Origin: Pseudomonadales bacterium
Lineage (GTDB): Bacteria; Pseudomonadota; Gammaproteobacteria; Pseudomonadales; Azotimanducaceae
Length of the DNA: 63,675 nt
Direction: 5' to 3'
NCBI GenBank assembly: GCA_022827245.1
Contig: JAJDTI010000162.1
Coordinates: 1 to 63,675, forward strand
Below the pieces are notes generated by a model. That model was given only the letters and a program-made list of their open reading frames with translations. It made no database searches and had not been told where the DNA came from. Below are positions 45,426-54,297 of the stretch, piece by piece. Made by a program: the position numbers and the translations under genes. The stretch's first letter is position 1. Each line of letters begins with the position of its first letter.

Positions 45426-46994
45426 ATGCGGAACCGAACGCCGACCATCACCGTTCCACTGACGTTCGCCCTGGCCGCCGTGGTCTCGGTCGGGGCGTGC
45501 AGTCCGGCGGAGGAAGCCCGGGAGGCGGCCGTGCCGGCGGACGAGGCCGCGGCGACCGAAGCGGTTGCGCCCGCGCCGCCCAACGTGGTCCTGATCGTGG
45601 CCGACGACCTCGGTTACGGCGATGTCGGGGCCTATGGCAGCGACACGATCGCGACGCCGCACATCGATGCCCTCGCCGCCGCCGGCGTGCGCCTGACGGA
45701 CGGGCACGTCTCGGCGGCGGTTTGCAGCCCCAGCCGCGCCGGGCTGGTCACCGGCCGCTACCAGAGCCGGTTCGGCTACGAGTACAACCCGAGCTTCAAC
45801 TTCGCGAGCGGCGCGGAGGCCGGGCGCGGGCTGCCGCTTGACGAGGCCACGTTTGCCGACGTGCTGCAGGAGGCCGGTTACGCGACGGGCCTCGTCGGCA
45901 AGTGGCACCTGGGCATCGACGGCCAGTATCACCCGATGAACCGCGGGTTCGACGAGTTCTTCGGCCTCGCCAGCGGCTCGAGCTACATCGACTCGCGCCT
46001 GCCGGGCACCCACTCCTGGCCGGCCGAGGGCGCGCCGACGGAGCGGCCCGCCGAGGGCGCGCGCGCCGTCATGGACGGGCACGACTACGTCGTAGTCCCG
46101 GAATACCTGACCGACGTGTTCGCCGCGAAGGCCGTGGACTTCATTGACCGCCACGCCGGCGGGCCGTTCTTCCTGATGCTCTCGCTGAACGCCCCGCACA
46201 TGCCCATCCAGGCCACGGACGAGTACGTGGACCGCAACCTGCACATCGAGGCGGAGGGCGCGCGCATCTACGCGGCCATGGTCTCCTCCGTGGACGACAC
46301 CGTCGGCGACGTGGTCGGGGCGCTCCGGGAACGGGACCTCGACGGCAACACGCTGATCTTCTTCATCTCCGACAACGGCTGCATCAACTACATGCCGGAC
46401 GTGATCTGCACGAACACGCCGCTCTCCGGCGCCAAGCGCTACCACCTCGAGGGCGGCATACGCGTGCCGTTCATCGCCGCCTGGCCGGACGGGCTGCCGG
46501 GCGGCGCCGTCTACGACGAGCCGGTGATCTCGCTCGACATCCTGCCGACCATGGTTGCCGCCGCCGGGCTCCCGGCGCGGGAGGTGGACGGCGTGAACCT
46601 GCTGCCCCATCTCCGGGGCGAAGCCGAGAACCCGCCCCACGAGTTCCTGTTCTGGCGGTCGGCGCCCAACTTCGCGGTGCGTTGGGGGGACTGGAAGCTG
46701 TGGCGCGTCGATCTCACCACGCGGGATGTCGGCGAGGCGATGGACGCCGGCGGGCGTCTGCTGCCGATCGAGGAGTACCCGCCGGTCTCGGAGTTCGGGC
46801 AGGCGACGGTGCTCTACGACCTCGCCGCCGACATCGGGGAACGGGAGAACGTGGCGGACCGGCACCCGGACGTGGTCGAACGCATGGACGCCGAGCTTGC
46901 CGCCTGGTCGGCCGGCCTCGCCGAACCCATGTGGACGAGCACGCGTTCGACGCTCGACACCCTGGACGGGCAGACGATCCAGCTCTATTTCTGA
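45426..46994 (+). CDS. Lipoprotein sulfatase 2 (paralogue of 1)
   Basis: This 522-residue sulfatase is very similar to the preceding one through almost its whole length, including CSPSRAGLVTGRYQSRFGYEY, the SSYIDSRLPG insert, TSTRSTLDTLDGQTIQLYF at the C-terminus and the lipobox VGAC. It differs by an Ala/Glu-rich linker after the lipid-anchoring Cys. AAGGAGG sits 4 bp before the ATG and overlaps the region of the previous stop. The shared gene ends and ribosome-binding sites indicate a tandem duplication followed by divergence, perhaps for related sulfated substrates. Confidence 0.95.
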   Translation: MRNRTPTITVPLTFALAAVVSVGACSPAEEAREAAVPADEAAATEAVAPAPPNVVLIVADDLGYGDVGAYGSDTIATPHIDALAAAGVRLTDGHVSAAVCSPSRAGLVTGRYQSRFGYEYNPSFNFASGAEAGRGLPLDEATFADVLQEAGYATGLVGKWHLGIDGQYHPMNRGFDEFFGLASGSSYIDSRLPGTHSWPAEGAPTERPAEGARAVMDGHDYVVVPEYLTDVFAAKAVDFIDRHAGGPFFLMLSLNAPHMPIQATDEYVDRNLHIEAEGARIYAAMVSSVDDTVGDVVGALRERDLDGNTLIFFISDNGCINYMPDVICTNTPLSGAKRYHLEGGIRVPFIAAWPDGLPGGAVYDEPVISLDILPTMVAAAGLPAREVDGVNLLPHLRGEAENPPHEFLFWRSAPNFAVRWGDWKLWRVDLTTRDVGEAMDAGGRLLPIEEYPPVSEFGQATVLYDLAADIGERENVADRHPDVVERMDAELAAWSAGLAEPMWTSTRSTLDTLDGQTIQLYF

Positions 46995-47005
46995 AGGAGG
47001 TCGCC

Positions 47006-48499
47006 ATGCGGGACACAACGCCGACGATCGCCATTGCGCTGACGCTCGTTCTCGGGATGACCGCCTGCGCGCCCGGGGAGACCGGTCCGGGCCTCCCGAA
47101 CATCGTGATCGTGGTTGCGGACGACCTTGGCCGCCGCGACGTCAGCTTCCACGGCGGCGTGCTGCCGACGCCGAACATCGACCGCATCGCCCGGGAAGGG
47201 GTTGCCCTCGAGCGCTTCTACTCGGCCCCGGTGTGCAGCCCGACGCGCGCGGGACTCCTCACGGGCCGCTACCCCATCCGCTACGGCCTGATGCGGTCCG
47301 TGATCCCGCCATGGCGCGACTACGGCCTGGATACCGACGAGGTCCTGTTGCCGGAACTCCTGGCGGAGGCCGGTTACGCGGAACGCGGCATCTTCGGCAA
47401 GTGGCACCTCGGCCACACGTCCGTGCGCTACCACCCGCTGCGGCGCGGCTTCACGGAGTTCGTCGGCCATTACAACGGCGGCATCGACTACTTCGTGCAC
47501 GAACGGGAAGGCGAGCGCGACTGGCAGCACGGCTACACCTCCGTCGACGAGCACGGCTACAGCACGGACCTGCTCACGGATTACGCGGTGGACTTCATCG
47601 CGCGACACGCGGCCGGGGAGGCGCCGTTCCTGCTCTACGTGCCCTACAACGCCGTCCACAGCCCCTGGCAGGCGCGGGAGGGCATCCTGCCAAGGTACGC
47701 GGACCTGCCCGGGATCGACCTGCCGCCCGGACACCAGGAGTCGAACGAGGACATCCTCGGCTACGTCGGCGACGCCGAGGGGCGGCGCGAGAAACGCCGG
47801 ATCACGGCCGCGATGGGGGAGTCGCTCGACACCGGCGTCGGCCGCATCCTCGACGCGCTCGACGAACGCGGCATCGCCGACAACACCTTCGTCCTGTTCT
47901 TCAGCGACAACGGCGGCGTCGTCGGCGTCAGCGACAACACGCCGTTCCGGGGCGCCAAGGCCTCGGTCTACGAAGGCGGCATCCGGGTCGCCGCGGCGGC
48001 GCGGTGGCCGGCGGGCGGGATCTCCGGCGGAGGCGAGGTGTCGGCGCCGGTCGCCTACATCGACGTGCTGCCGACGCTGCTCGGCATCGTGGGCATGGCA
48101 GCGCCCAACGAGCGCGCCCTGGACGGCCGCGACGTCCTCGGCGTGCTCGCGGGGACCGAGGAAGACGCTCCCCGCGACCTGTACTCGTACGTCGCCGTGG
48201 GCAGCGGCGCCTTCGAACAGGTGGCCGTCATCGAGCCGGAGTGGAAGCTCGTGGTCGTCGGCCCGGAGCTGGCGGAGCCGGGGGCGGCGGAGCGATCACG
48301 CATGTTGCTCTATGCGATCGCGACCGACCCGCACGAACTCGAGGACCTGAGCGCGGAGCACCCGGACGTGGTGTCCCGGATGCTGGAAAAGGCCGTGGCC
48401 TTCCGCGCCCTGCAGCCGGCGGACGCCGTGCCGCCCTACAACGCGGGCCGCGAGGGCTTCGTCCCTCCGCCGGACTGGAAGGCGCCGGACCTGCCGTGA
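47006..48499 (+). CDS. Lipoprotein sulfatase 3
   Basis: This 497-residue type I sulfatase is more distant from the first two. Its lipoprotein signal ends MTAC. The active-site motif is CSPTRAGLLTGRYPIRYGLM, with NIVIVVADDLGRRDVSFHG, GKWHLGHTSVRYHPLRRGF, YVPYNAVHSPWQ, FFSDNGGV and FRGAKASVYEGGIRV. This resembles arylsulfatase A/B-like enzymes (subfamily not assigned). The AAGGAGG before its ATG is in the same position relative to the upstream stop as for sulfatase 2. Its TGA overlaps the GTG of the RNHCP gene. Confidence 0.95.
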   Translation: MRDTTPTIAIALTLVLGMTACAPGETGPGLPNIVIVVADDLGRRDVSFHGGVLPTPNIDRIAREGVALERFYSAPVCSPTRAGLLTGRYPIRYGLMRSVIPPWRDYGLDTDEVLLPELLAEAGYAERGIFGKWHLGHTSVRYHPLRRGFTEFVGHYNGGIDYFVHEREGERDWQHGYTSVDEHGYSTDLLTDYAVDFIARHAAGEAPFLLYVPYNAVHSPWQAREGILPRYADLPGIDLPPGHQESNEDILGYVGDAEGRREKRRITAAMGESLDTGVGRILDALDERGIADNTFVLFFSDNGGVVGVSDNTPFRGAKASVYEGGIRVAAAARWPAGGISGGGEVSAPVAYIDVLPTLLGIVGMAAPNERALDGRDVLGVLAGTEEDAPRDLYSYVAVGSGAFEQVAVIEPEWKLVVVGPELAEPGAAERSRMLLYAIATDPHELEDLSAEHPDVVSRMLEKAVAFRALQPADAVPPYNAGREGFVPPPDWKAPDLP

Positions 48500-48807
48500 C
48501 CGCGCCCCGCTTCCAGCGCACGGTCGAGGACTTCGTCTGCGAGCGCTGCGGTGCGGCGAACACGGGCGACGGCTACACGAACCACTGCCGCGAGTGCCTC
48601 TACAGCAAGCACGTGGATGTGCACCCCGGGGACCGGGCCGCCTCGTGCGGCGGGCTGATGCGCCCGGTGGACGTGTTGCGGAGCGCGGGCCGCTGGAGGC
48701 TCGTGCACGAGTGCGAGCGCTGCGGCTTTCGACGCGCCAACCGGGTGCGCGACGAGGAGACGGACGCGCTGATCGGGACCATGCGGCGGCTCGCGGATTC
48801 CGCGTAG
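48496..48807 (+). CDS. RNHCP domain zinc-binding protein
   Basis: This 103-residue protein matches the RNHCP domain: FVCERCGAANTGDGYTNHCRECLYSKHVD, then RPVDV and LVHECERCGFRRANRV. Two CxxC pairs plus the NHCxxC element give a zinc-ribbon-like site. The function of RNHCP proteins is unknown. The GTG start overlaps the stop of sulfatase 3 (GTGA), so it belongs to the operon by position, although a link with sulfatases is not obvious. It is the last gene of the run. Confidence 0.88.
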   Translation: MTAPRFQRTVEDFVCERCGAANTGDGYTNHCRECLYSKHVDVHPGDRAASCGGLMRPVDVLRSAGRWRLVHECERCGFRRANRVRDEETDALIGTMRRLADSA

Positions 48808-48847
48808 GAGATCGCCGGCGGTCGACCGTCCGCTCGGTGGCGGGTGC

Positions 48848-48901
48848 TTGACAATGGGCGCCCGAATCAACAGGCTAGCTGACTCTTGGAGAGAGGTACC
48901 C
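48848..48901 (+). promoter_or_regulatory. Conserved leader of TonB receptor 1
   Basis: A 54-bp segment from TTGACA to AGGTACCC is nearly the same as one before TonB receptor 2, sharing GAATCAACAGGCTAG and TTGGAGAGAGGTACCC at identical spacing. It probably contains the promoter (-35 TTGACA) and transcript start. Confidence 0.5.
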
Positions 48902-48969
48902 AGGTCGACGACGACGGGCAGGAGCCCGCCGTTTGCCGGTCTATGTGCCGGAATCAGGAGGAGGCATCT

Positions 48970-51411
48970 GTGAGGACTTCCCGATTGGCCGCGCTGGCGG
49001 CGCTTCTGGCTGGGTGGGCAGTGCCCGCGCTCGCCGAGGACGAAGAGCGGCGCGGGGCCGCGGTCACCGAAGAGATCATCGTCACGGCCACGTACCGCGA
49101 GACGAACCTGATGGACACCGCGCAGTCCATCAACGCGGTCACCGACGACCTGGTGGAAGCCATCAGCGCCCAGAGCATGGAGGACATCTTCACGCTGGTG
49201 CCGGGGCTCGCCATGTCCGGCGGCATGGACGGCGAGAACCGGTACTCGATCCGCGGCCTGAGTTCGCAGACCGGCGCCACCCAGTACTACATCGTCGGCG
49301 CGACGGTGGGCGTGTACCTGGACGGCACGCCGGTGACGGCCGCGCTCGGTCCGGACGCCCAGGTCAGCGGCAACCTCTTCGACATCGAGCGCGTCGAGGT
49401 GCTGAAGGGGCCCCAGGGCACGCTGTTCGGCGAAGGATCCCAGGGCGGCACCATTCGCTACCTCTACAAGCAACCGGACCCCACCGAGTTCGACAGTGCG
49501 GTGAACGCGAGCTATTCGAACATGGAGGAGTCGGACGACTCCTCGTACCGGCTCGACGCGATGGTCAACGTGCCCTTCGGCGACGGCTGGGCGCTGCGGC
49601 TGGTCGGCTGGAAGTCCGAGCGCGCGGGCTTCATCGACAACCGCGAACCCTTCGAGCCCGACTACAACGAGGGGGATACCAGGGGCGGGCGGGCCGTGGT
49701 CCGCTACGAGGGTGACCGTTTCTCGCTGACCGGAAGCATCTACCGCAACCACCAGGGCACCACCGGGGGCGGCGCGACGGTCGAGGCGTACGAGGCGTAT
49801 AGCCCGCGCATCGAGGGGCTGTTCCCGGAGAGCAACGACGAGATCGACATCTACAGCTTTACGGTGGAATACGATTTCGAGTGGGCGAGCTTCGAGTCCC
49901 TGACCTCCTTCACGGACCGCCAGATCCACTCCATCGTCGAGTTTCCCTACAGCACCAGGGATGTCCTCGACTTCTATTACGGTGGGTCCTTCGACGCGCA
50001 GAGCCATCCCGCGTGCGGCCGGCAGTTCCTGTGCTTCGTCGACTTCGGCTTCGGCGTTCCGGGTTACCCGGGCCAATTCAATCTGGCCGGGCAGATCACG
50101 CACACGGACGGGTTGAACCTGATCGCCATGGACCAGTTCACCGATTCCTACAGCGAACGCTGGGTACAGGAGTTCCGGCTCCTGTCGCCGGGCGACCGCC
50201 GGCTGCGCTGGACGGCGGGGGCCTTCTGGAAGGACAGCGAGGACCACACCCAGGGGCAGCAGGACGCCGAGTACTTCCCCGGCCGCTTCGGTTCTCCGCT
50301 GGACCTGTGCAAGACGACGACGACCTTCATGCCGACCTGTTTCGGCCCCCTGATGGACGACCTGCTGATGGTGCCCGCCAATACCCACACGGACTTCCTG
50401 GAGGAGTACGCGGTGTTCGGCGAGGTGACCTACGACCTGACGGCCACCCTCGAGGCCACCGTCGGTGTGCGGGTCTCGTCGCTGGAGCAGTACTTCAAGT
50501 ACACCGGGGGAACGACGGACGACACGCCGGTGTCGCCGAAATTCAACCTGTCCTGGCGGCCGGGTGAAGAGTGGCTGGTGTACTTCAACTACGCCACGGG
50601 ATTCCGCCCCGGCAACGTCAACAGCCACATGCAGTTCAACGTGGACCAGTACACCGACCTCCTGATCCCGCGCTGCGAGGCCAACCCCGCCTGCGACGTC
50701 GCCCCGCTGATCCAGGCGCGGGACCTCTCGTACGCGCGTCTTTTCTTCGACGGCGACCACGTGGCGAACTACGAGGTCGGCCTCAAGACGACGCTGTTCG
50801 ACGGCCGGGTTCGCGTCATGTCGGCCGCGTACTACCTCGACTGGGAAGACATGATCCTCGTCGAGGACGACCCGGACATCGGGGCGACGGGCAATGCGCT
50901 GAGCGCGTACAACACCAACAGCGGGGGCGCCGAGATTTCCGGTTTCGAGCTGGAGGTGTCGGCGTTCCTGACGGACCGTCTTAGCGTCCGCTTCGCTGGG
51001 GACCTGAACGAAACGGAAGTGCAGAGCGGGCCGCTGTTCCCGAGCGGGTCCGCGGGTCTGGTCTCGGGCGAAGGCAACGAGCTGCTGCACGCCCCAGGCT
51101 ACAGCGCGTCGCTGGCGGTGGATTACACGTTTCCGGTCATGGCCAACTGGAGCCTGACGCTGCATGCGGACCATTCCTGGATCGACGGACACTTCTCTGA
51201 TGCCGGGAACACGGCGGACCGGGCGGTCCCGAAGTGGACGAGGGCCAACGCCAGCGCCACCGCGCGCAGCGACGACGGGAAGTGGCGCATCGCGGTGTTC
51301 GGGAGCAACATCACGAACGAGCAGATCCTCCGCAACCTGCTGGCGGTCGACAACATGTACTGGCACCCGCCGCGCCAGATCGGGCTGGAAGTCGGCTACA
51401 GCATGAGATAA
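48970..51411 (+). CDS. TonB-dependent receptor 1
   Basis: This 813-residue outer-membrane receptor has a signal peptide (cleavage near ALAEDEE), the TonB-box-like EEIIVTATYRETN, a plug domain (about 40-170; SINAVTDDLVEAISAQSMEDI, ENRYSIRGLSSQTGATQ, RVEVLKGPQGTLFGEGSQGGTIRY) and a 22-strand barrel ending EVGYSMR. Gates of this type import large or scarce substrates using TonB energy. GTG 48970 has AGGAGG upstream; the longer frame adds no homology. It lies right after the sulfatase operon and is the first of three related receptors, which suggests uptake of the sulfatase substrate or product. Confidence 0.95.
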   Translation: MRTSRLAALAALLAGWAVPALAEDEERRGAAVTEEIIVTATYRETNLMDTAQSINAVTDDLVEAISAQSMEDIFTLVPGLAMSGGMDGENRYSIRGLSSQTGATQYYIVGATVGVYLDGTPVTAALGPDAQVSGNLFDIERVEVLKGPQGTLFGEGSQGGTIRYLYKQPDPTEFDSAVNASYSNMEESDDSSYRLDAMVNVPFGDGWALRLVGWKSERAGFIDNREPFEPDYNEGDTRGGRAVVRYEGDRFSLTGSIYRNHQGTTGGGATVEAYEAYSPRIEGLFPESNDEIDIYSFTVEYDFEWASFESLTSFTDRQIHSIVEFPYSTRDVLDFYYGGSFDAQSHPACGRQFLCFVDFGFGVPGYPGQFNLAGQITHTDGLNLIAMDQFTDSYSERWVQEFRLLSPGDRRLRWTAGAFWKDSEDHTQGQQDAEYFPGRFGSPLDLCKTTTTFMPTCFGPLMDDLLMVPANTHTDFLEEYAVFGEVTYDLTATLEATVGVRVSSLEQYFKYTGGTTDDTPVSPKFNLSWRPGEEWLVYFNYATGFRPGNVNSHMQFNVDQYTDLLIPRCEANPACDVAPLIQARDLSYARLFFDGDHVANYEVGLKTTLFDGRVRVMSAAYYLDWEDMILVEDDPDIGATGNALSAYNTNSGGAEISGFELEVSAFLTDRLSVRFAGDLNETEVQSGPLFPSGSAGLVSGEGNELLHAPGYSASLAVDYTFPVMANWSLTLHADHSWIDGHFSDAGNTADRAVPKWTRANASATARSDDGKWRIAVFGSNITNEQILRNLLAVDNMYWHPPRQIGLEVGYSMR

Positions 51412-51419
51412 GCCCCGGA

Positions 51420-51482
51420 CCGGCGTTCGCCGGGACCGACTGGAACCCGCGGCGGAGCTGCTTCTGCCGCGGGTTTTTCTTT
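51420..51482 (+). terminator. Double-hairpin terminator after TonB receptor 1
   Basis: A small hairpin CCGGCG-TT-CGCCGG (51420-51433) is followed by CCCGCGGC paired with GCCGCGGG and then TTTTTCTTT. This is a good intrinsic terminator 9 to 71 bp after the stop codon. Confidence 0.85.
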
Positions 51483-51514
51483 GGTGCCCGGCGGCCAGCG
51501 GCGGCGCCGTGAAC

Positions 51515-51568
51515 TTGACAATACGGCGGCGAATCAACAGGCTAGTCGACTATTGGAGAGAGGTACCC
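51515..51568 (+). promoter_or_regulatory. Conserved leader of TonB receptor 2
   Basis: This segment has the same 54-bp layout as the leader of receptor 1, starting at TTGACA and ending AGGTACCC. It indicates that the duplication copied the promoter with the gene. Confidence 0.5.
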
Positions 51569-51637
51569 GGGTCGGGGAGAGCGGGTGGGAGTTCGATGCC
51601 CGCCGACTTGCGTGCCGGAAATCAGGAGGAGACACCT

Positions 51638-54076
51638 GTGAGGACTTTCCGAACGGTCGCCGTGATGGCGGCATCGCTGGTTGGGTGGGCGGTGCCCGCG
51701 CTGGCCGAGGAGGAACAGCAGCGCGGCTCGGCGGTGACCGAAGAGATCATCGTCACCGCCACGTACCGCGAGACGAACCTGATGGACACCGCGCAGTCCA
51801 TCAACGCCGTCACCGACGACCTGGTCGAGGCCATCAGCGCCCAGAGCATGGAGGACATCTTCACGCTGGTGCCGGGGCTCGCCATGTCAGGCGGTCGTGA
51901 CGGGGAGAACCGATACTCGATCCGCGGACTGACGTCGCAGACCGGCGCCACCGGCTACTTCCTCGTCGGAGCTGCGGTGGGCGTCTATCTCGACGGTACG
52001 CCCGTGACGGCCGCGCTCGGCCCGGACGCCCAGGTCAGCGGCAACCTGTTCGACATCGAGCGCGTCGAGGTGCTGAAAGGCCCGCAGGGAACGCTGTTCG
52101 GCGAAGGGTCCCAGGGCGGCACCATCCGCTATCTCTACAAGCAGCCGGACACCACCGAGTTCGATGCCGCCGTGAACGCGAGCTATTCGAACATGGACGA
52201 GTCGGACGACAACTCGTATCGGCTCGATGCGATGGTCAACGTCCCGTTCGGCGACGGCTGGGCGCTGCGGCTGGTCGGGTGGAGGTCGGAGCGGGCGGGC
52301 TACGTCGACAATCGCGAGCCCTCCGAGCCTGACTACAACGAGGGGGACACCAAGGGCGGGCGGGCCGTGCTCCGTTACGAAGGTGACCGTTTCGCCATCA
52401 CCGGGAGCATCTACAACAACGATCAGGGGACCACCGGGGGCCACGCCACGGTGGGAGCGTACGAGGCGTACAGTTTCCGCGTGCCTGGGCTTTTCCCGGA
52501 GAGCAGCGACCAGATCGACATCTACAGCCTCGTCGTGGAGTACGATTTTGCGTGGGCGAGCTTCCAGTCCCTGACTTCGTTCACGGATCGCAAGATCGAC
52601 TCGATTTCGGAGTTCCCCTTCGACACACGGGACGTTCTCGACTTCTACTACGGGGGGTCGTACGACGCGCAGGATCATCCTAGCTGCTCGCGCCAGGTTT
52701 TGTGCTTCGTGGACATCTTTGGCGTCGGGAGACCCGGTTTCCCGGGCCAGTTCAACCTTGCCGGGCAGGTTACCGCGACGGATGGAAGGAACCTGATCGG
52801 GATGGACAACTTCACCAACTCCTACAGCGAGCGCTGGGTGCAGGAGTTCCGGTTCGTGTCGCCGGGCGACCGACGGTTGCGTTGGACCGCGGGGGCGTTC
52901 TGGAAGGACAGTGAGGATCATAGCCAGGCGCAGCAGGAAGCCATCTACTTTCCGGGCCGTTTCGGGGCCCCGCTTGACGTGTGCAAGGCGACGACGACGT
53001 TGATGCCGGACTGCTTCGGCTCGCTGATGGACGACCTGTTGATGGTGCCCGCCAATACGCACACGGACTTCCTCGAGGAGTACGCGGTGTTCGGTGAAGT
53101 GACGTATGACCTGACCTCCACGCTCGAGGCGACGGTCGGCGTGCGCGTCTCGGAATTGGAGCAGTTCTTCGCCTACACCGAGGGGGGCACCGACGACACG
53201 CCGATTTCGCCGAAGGTCAACCTGTCCTGGCGACCGAACAATGACTGGCTCCTGTACTTCAACTATGCAACTGGATTCCGTCCCGGCAATGTCAACAGCC
53301 ACATGCAGTTCAACGTGGACCAGTACAACGACCTCCTGATTCCGCGCTGTCAGGCCAACCCGGCGTGCGATGTCGCGGAGCTCAATCAGGTGCGGGATCT
53401 TGCGATCGCGCGCCTGTTCTTTGATGGAGACTCGGTCGCGAACTACGAGGTCGGCGTCAAGACTACGATGTTCGACGGCCGCGTGCGGGTGATGGCGGCC
53501 GCCTACTATCTCGACTGGGAAGACATGATCATGGTCGAAAACGACCCTGTCATAGGAGAAACCAATCCGCTGAGTGTGTACAACACCAACAGTGGGGGCG
53601 CGGAGATTTCCGGCTTCGAACTGGAAGTGATGGCCTTCCTCACCGAACGCCTCAGCATCCGCTTCGCGGGGGACCTGAACGAGACGGAAGTGCAGACAGG
53701 CCCGCTGTTCGAGAGCACCGCGGCGAACATCACTTCGGGTGAGGGCAACGAACTCCTTCAGGCGCCCGGTCACAGCGCTTCGCTTGCGGTGGATTACGTG
53801 TTTCCGATCATGGCCAACTGGAACCTGACGTTGCATGCGGACCACGCCTGGGTCGACGGACACTTCGCGGATGCCGGCAATACCAGGCCGGTCCCCAGGT
53901 GGACCAAGGGCAACGCCAGCGTCACGGCGCGTAGCGACGACGGCAAGTGGCGCGTCGCGCTGTTCGGAAGCAACATCACCAACGAAGAGATCCTCCGCGA
54001 CTGGCAGGGGTCCGCGACGTTCTTCTGGCACCCGCCGCGCCAGATCGGGCTGGAAGTCGGTTACAGCATGAGATAA
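51638..54076 (+). CDS. TonB-dependent receptor 2
   Basis: This 812-residue receptor is a close paralogue of receptor 1: same signal-peptide end (VPALAEEE), same plug (EEIIVTATYRETNLMDTAQS, KGPQGTLFGEGSQGG) and same C-terminus EVGYSMR. Most differences lie in the surface-loop regions and in codon choice, which is visibly less GC-biased in the second half. GTG 51638 has AGGAGGA upstream, in the same context as receptor 1. It has its own promoter leader and terminator, so the receptors can be expressed separately from each other and from the sulfatase operon. Confidence 0.95.
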   Translation: MRTFRTVAVMAASLVGWAVPALAEEEQQRGSAVTEEIIVTATYRETNLMDTAQSINAVTDDLVEAISAQSMEDIFTLVPGLAMSGGRDGENRYSIRGLTSQTGATGYFLVGAAVGVYLDGTPVTAALGPDAQVSGNLFDIERVEVLKGPQGTLFGEGSQGGTIRYLYKQPDTTEFDAAVNASYSNMDESDDNSYRLDAMVNVPFGDGWALRLVGWRSERAGYVDNREPSEPDYNEGDTKGGRAVLRYEGDRFAITGSIYNNDQGTTGGHATVGAYEAYSFRVPGLFPESSDQIDIYSLVVEYDFAWASFQSLTSFTDRKIDSISEFPFDTRDVLDFYYGGSYDAQDHPSCSRQVLCFVDIFGVGRPGFPGQFNLAGQVTATDGRNLIGMDNFTNSYSERWVQEFRFVSPGDRRLRWTAGAFWKDSEDHSQAQQEAIYFPGRFGAPLDVCKATTTLMPDCFGSLMDDLLMVPANTHTDFLEEYAVFGEVTYDLTSTLEATVGVRVSELEQFFAYTEGGTDDTPISPKVNLSWRPNNDWLLYFNYATGFRPGNVNSHMQFNVDQYNDLLIPRCQANPACDVAELNQVRDLAIARLFFDGDSVANYEVGVKTTMFDGRVRVMAAAYYLDWEDMIMVENDPVIGETNPLSVYNTNSGGAEISGFELEVMAFLTERLSIRFAGDLNETEVQTGPLFESTAANITSGEGNELLQAPGHSASLAVDYVFPIMANWNLTLHADHAWVDGHFADAGNTRPVPRWTKGNASVTARSDDGKWRVALFGSNITNEEILRDWQGSATFFWHPPRQIGLEVGYSMR

Positions 54077-54086
54077 GAAAGCTGGA

Positions 54087-54148
54087 CCGGCGTTCGCCGG
54101 GAGCGACTGGAACCCGCGACGGAGGCGCCTCCGTCGCGGGTTTTCTTT
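54087..54148 (+). terminator. Double-hairpin terminator after TonB receptor 2
   Basis: CCGGCG-TT-CGCCGG (54087-54100) is followed by a perfect 12-bp stem CCCGCGACGGAG/CTCCGTCGCGGG with loop GCGC and then TTTTCTTT. The layout equals that after receptor 1, but the main stem has changed sequence with pairing kept. Confidence 0.9.
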
Positions 54149-54297
54149 GCGCGAAACCGCTGCCGACATGGGCCTTGGTCGGCGCTTGACAGACAGGAAG
54201 CGGTAGTCGACTCTCTCCCTGTGTCACGCTAGGTGACCTGCTCCACGGTTAGGGGCCGGTGGGCGCTAGCTACTTCTGTTGGTTCTGTTAGGGGGGC

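Noticed and set aside
43668..46994. Apparent giant fusion ending in sulfatase 2
   Set aside because: The upstream half is out of frame with the histidine phosphatase and sulfatase 1; the real gene starts at ATG 45426 after AAGGAGG.
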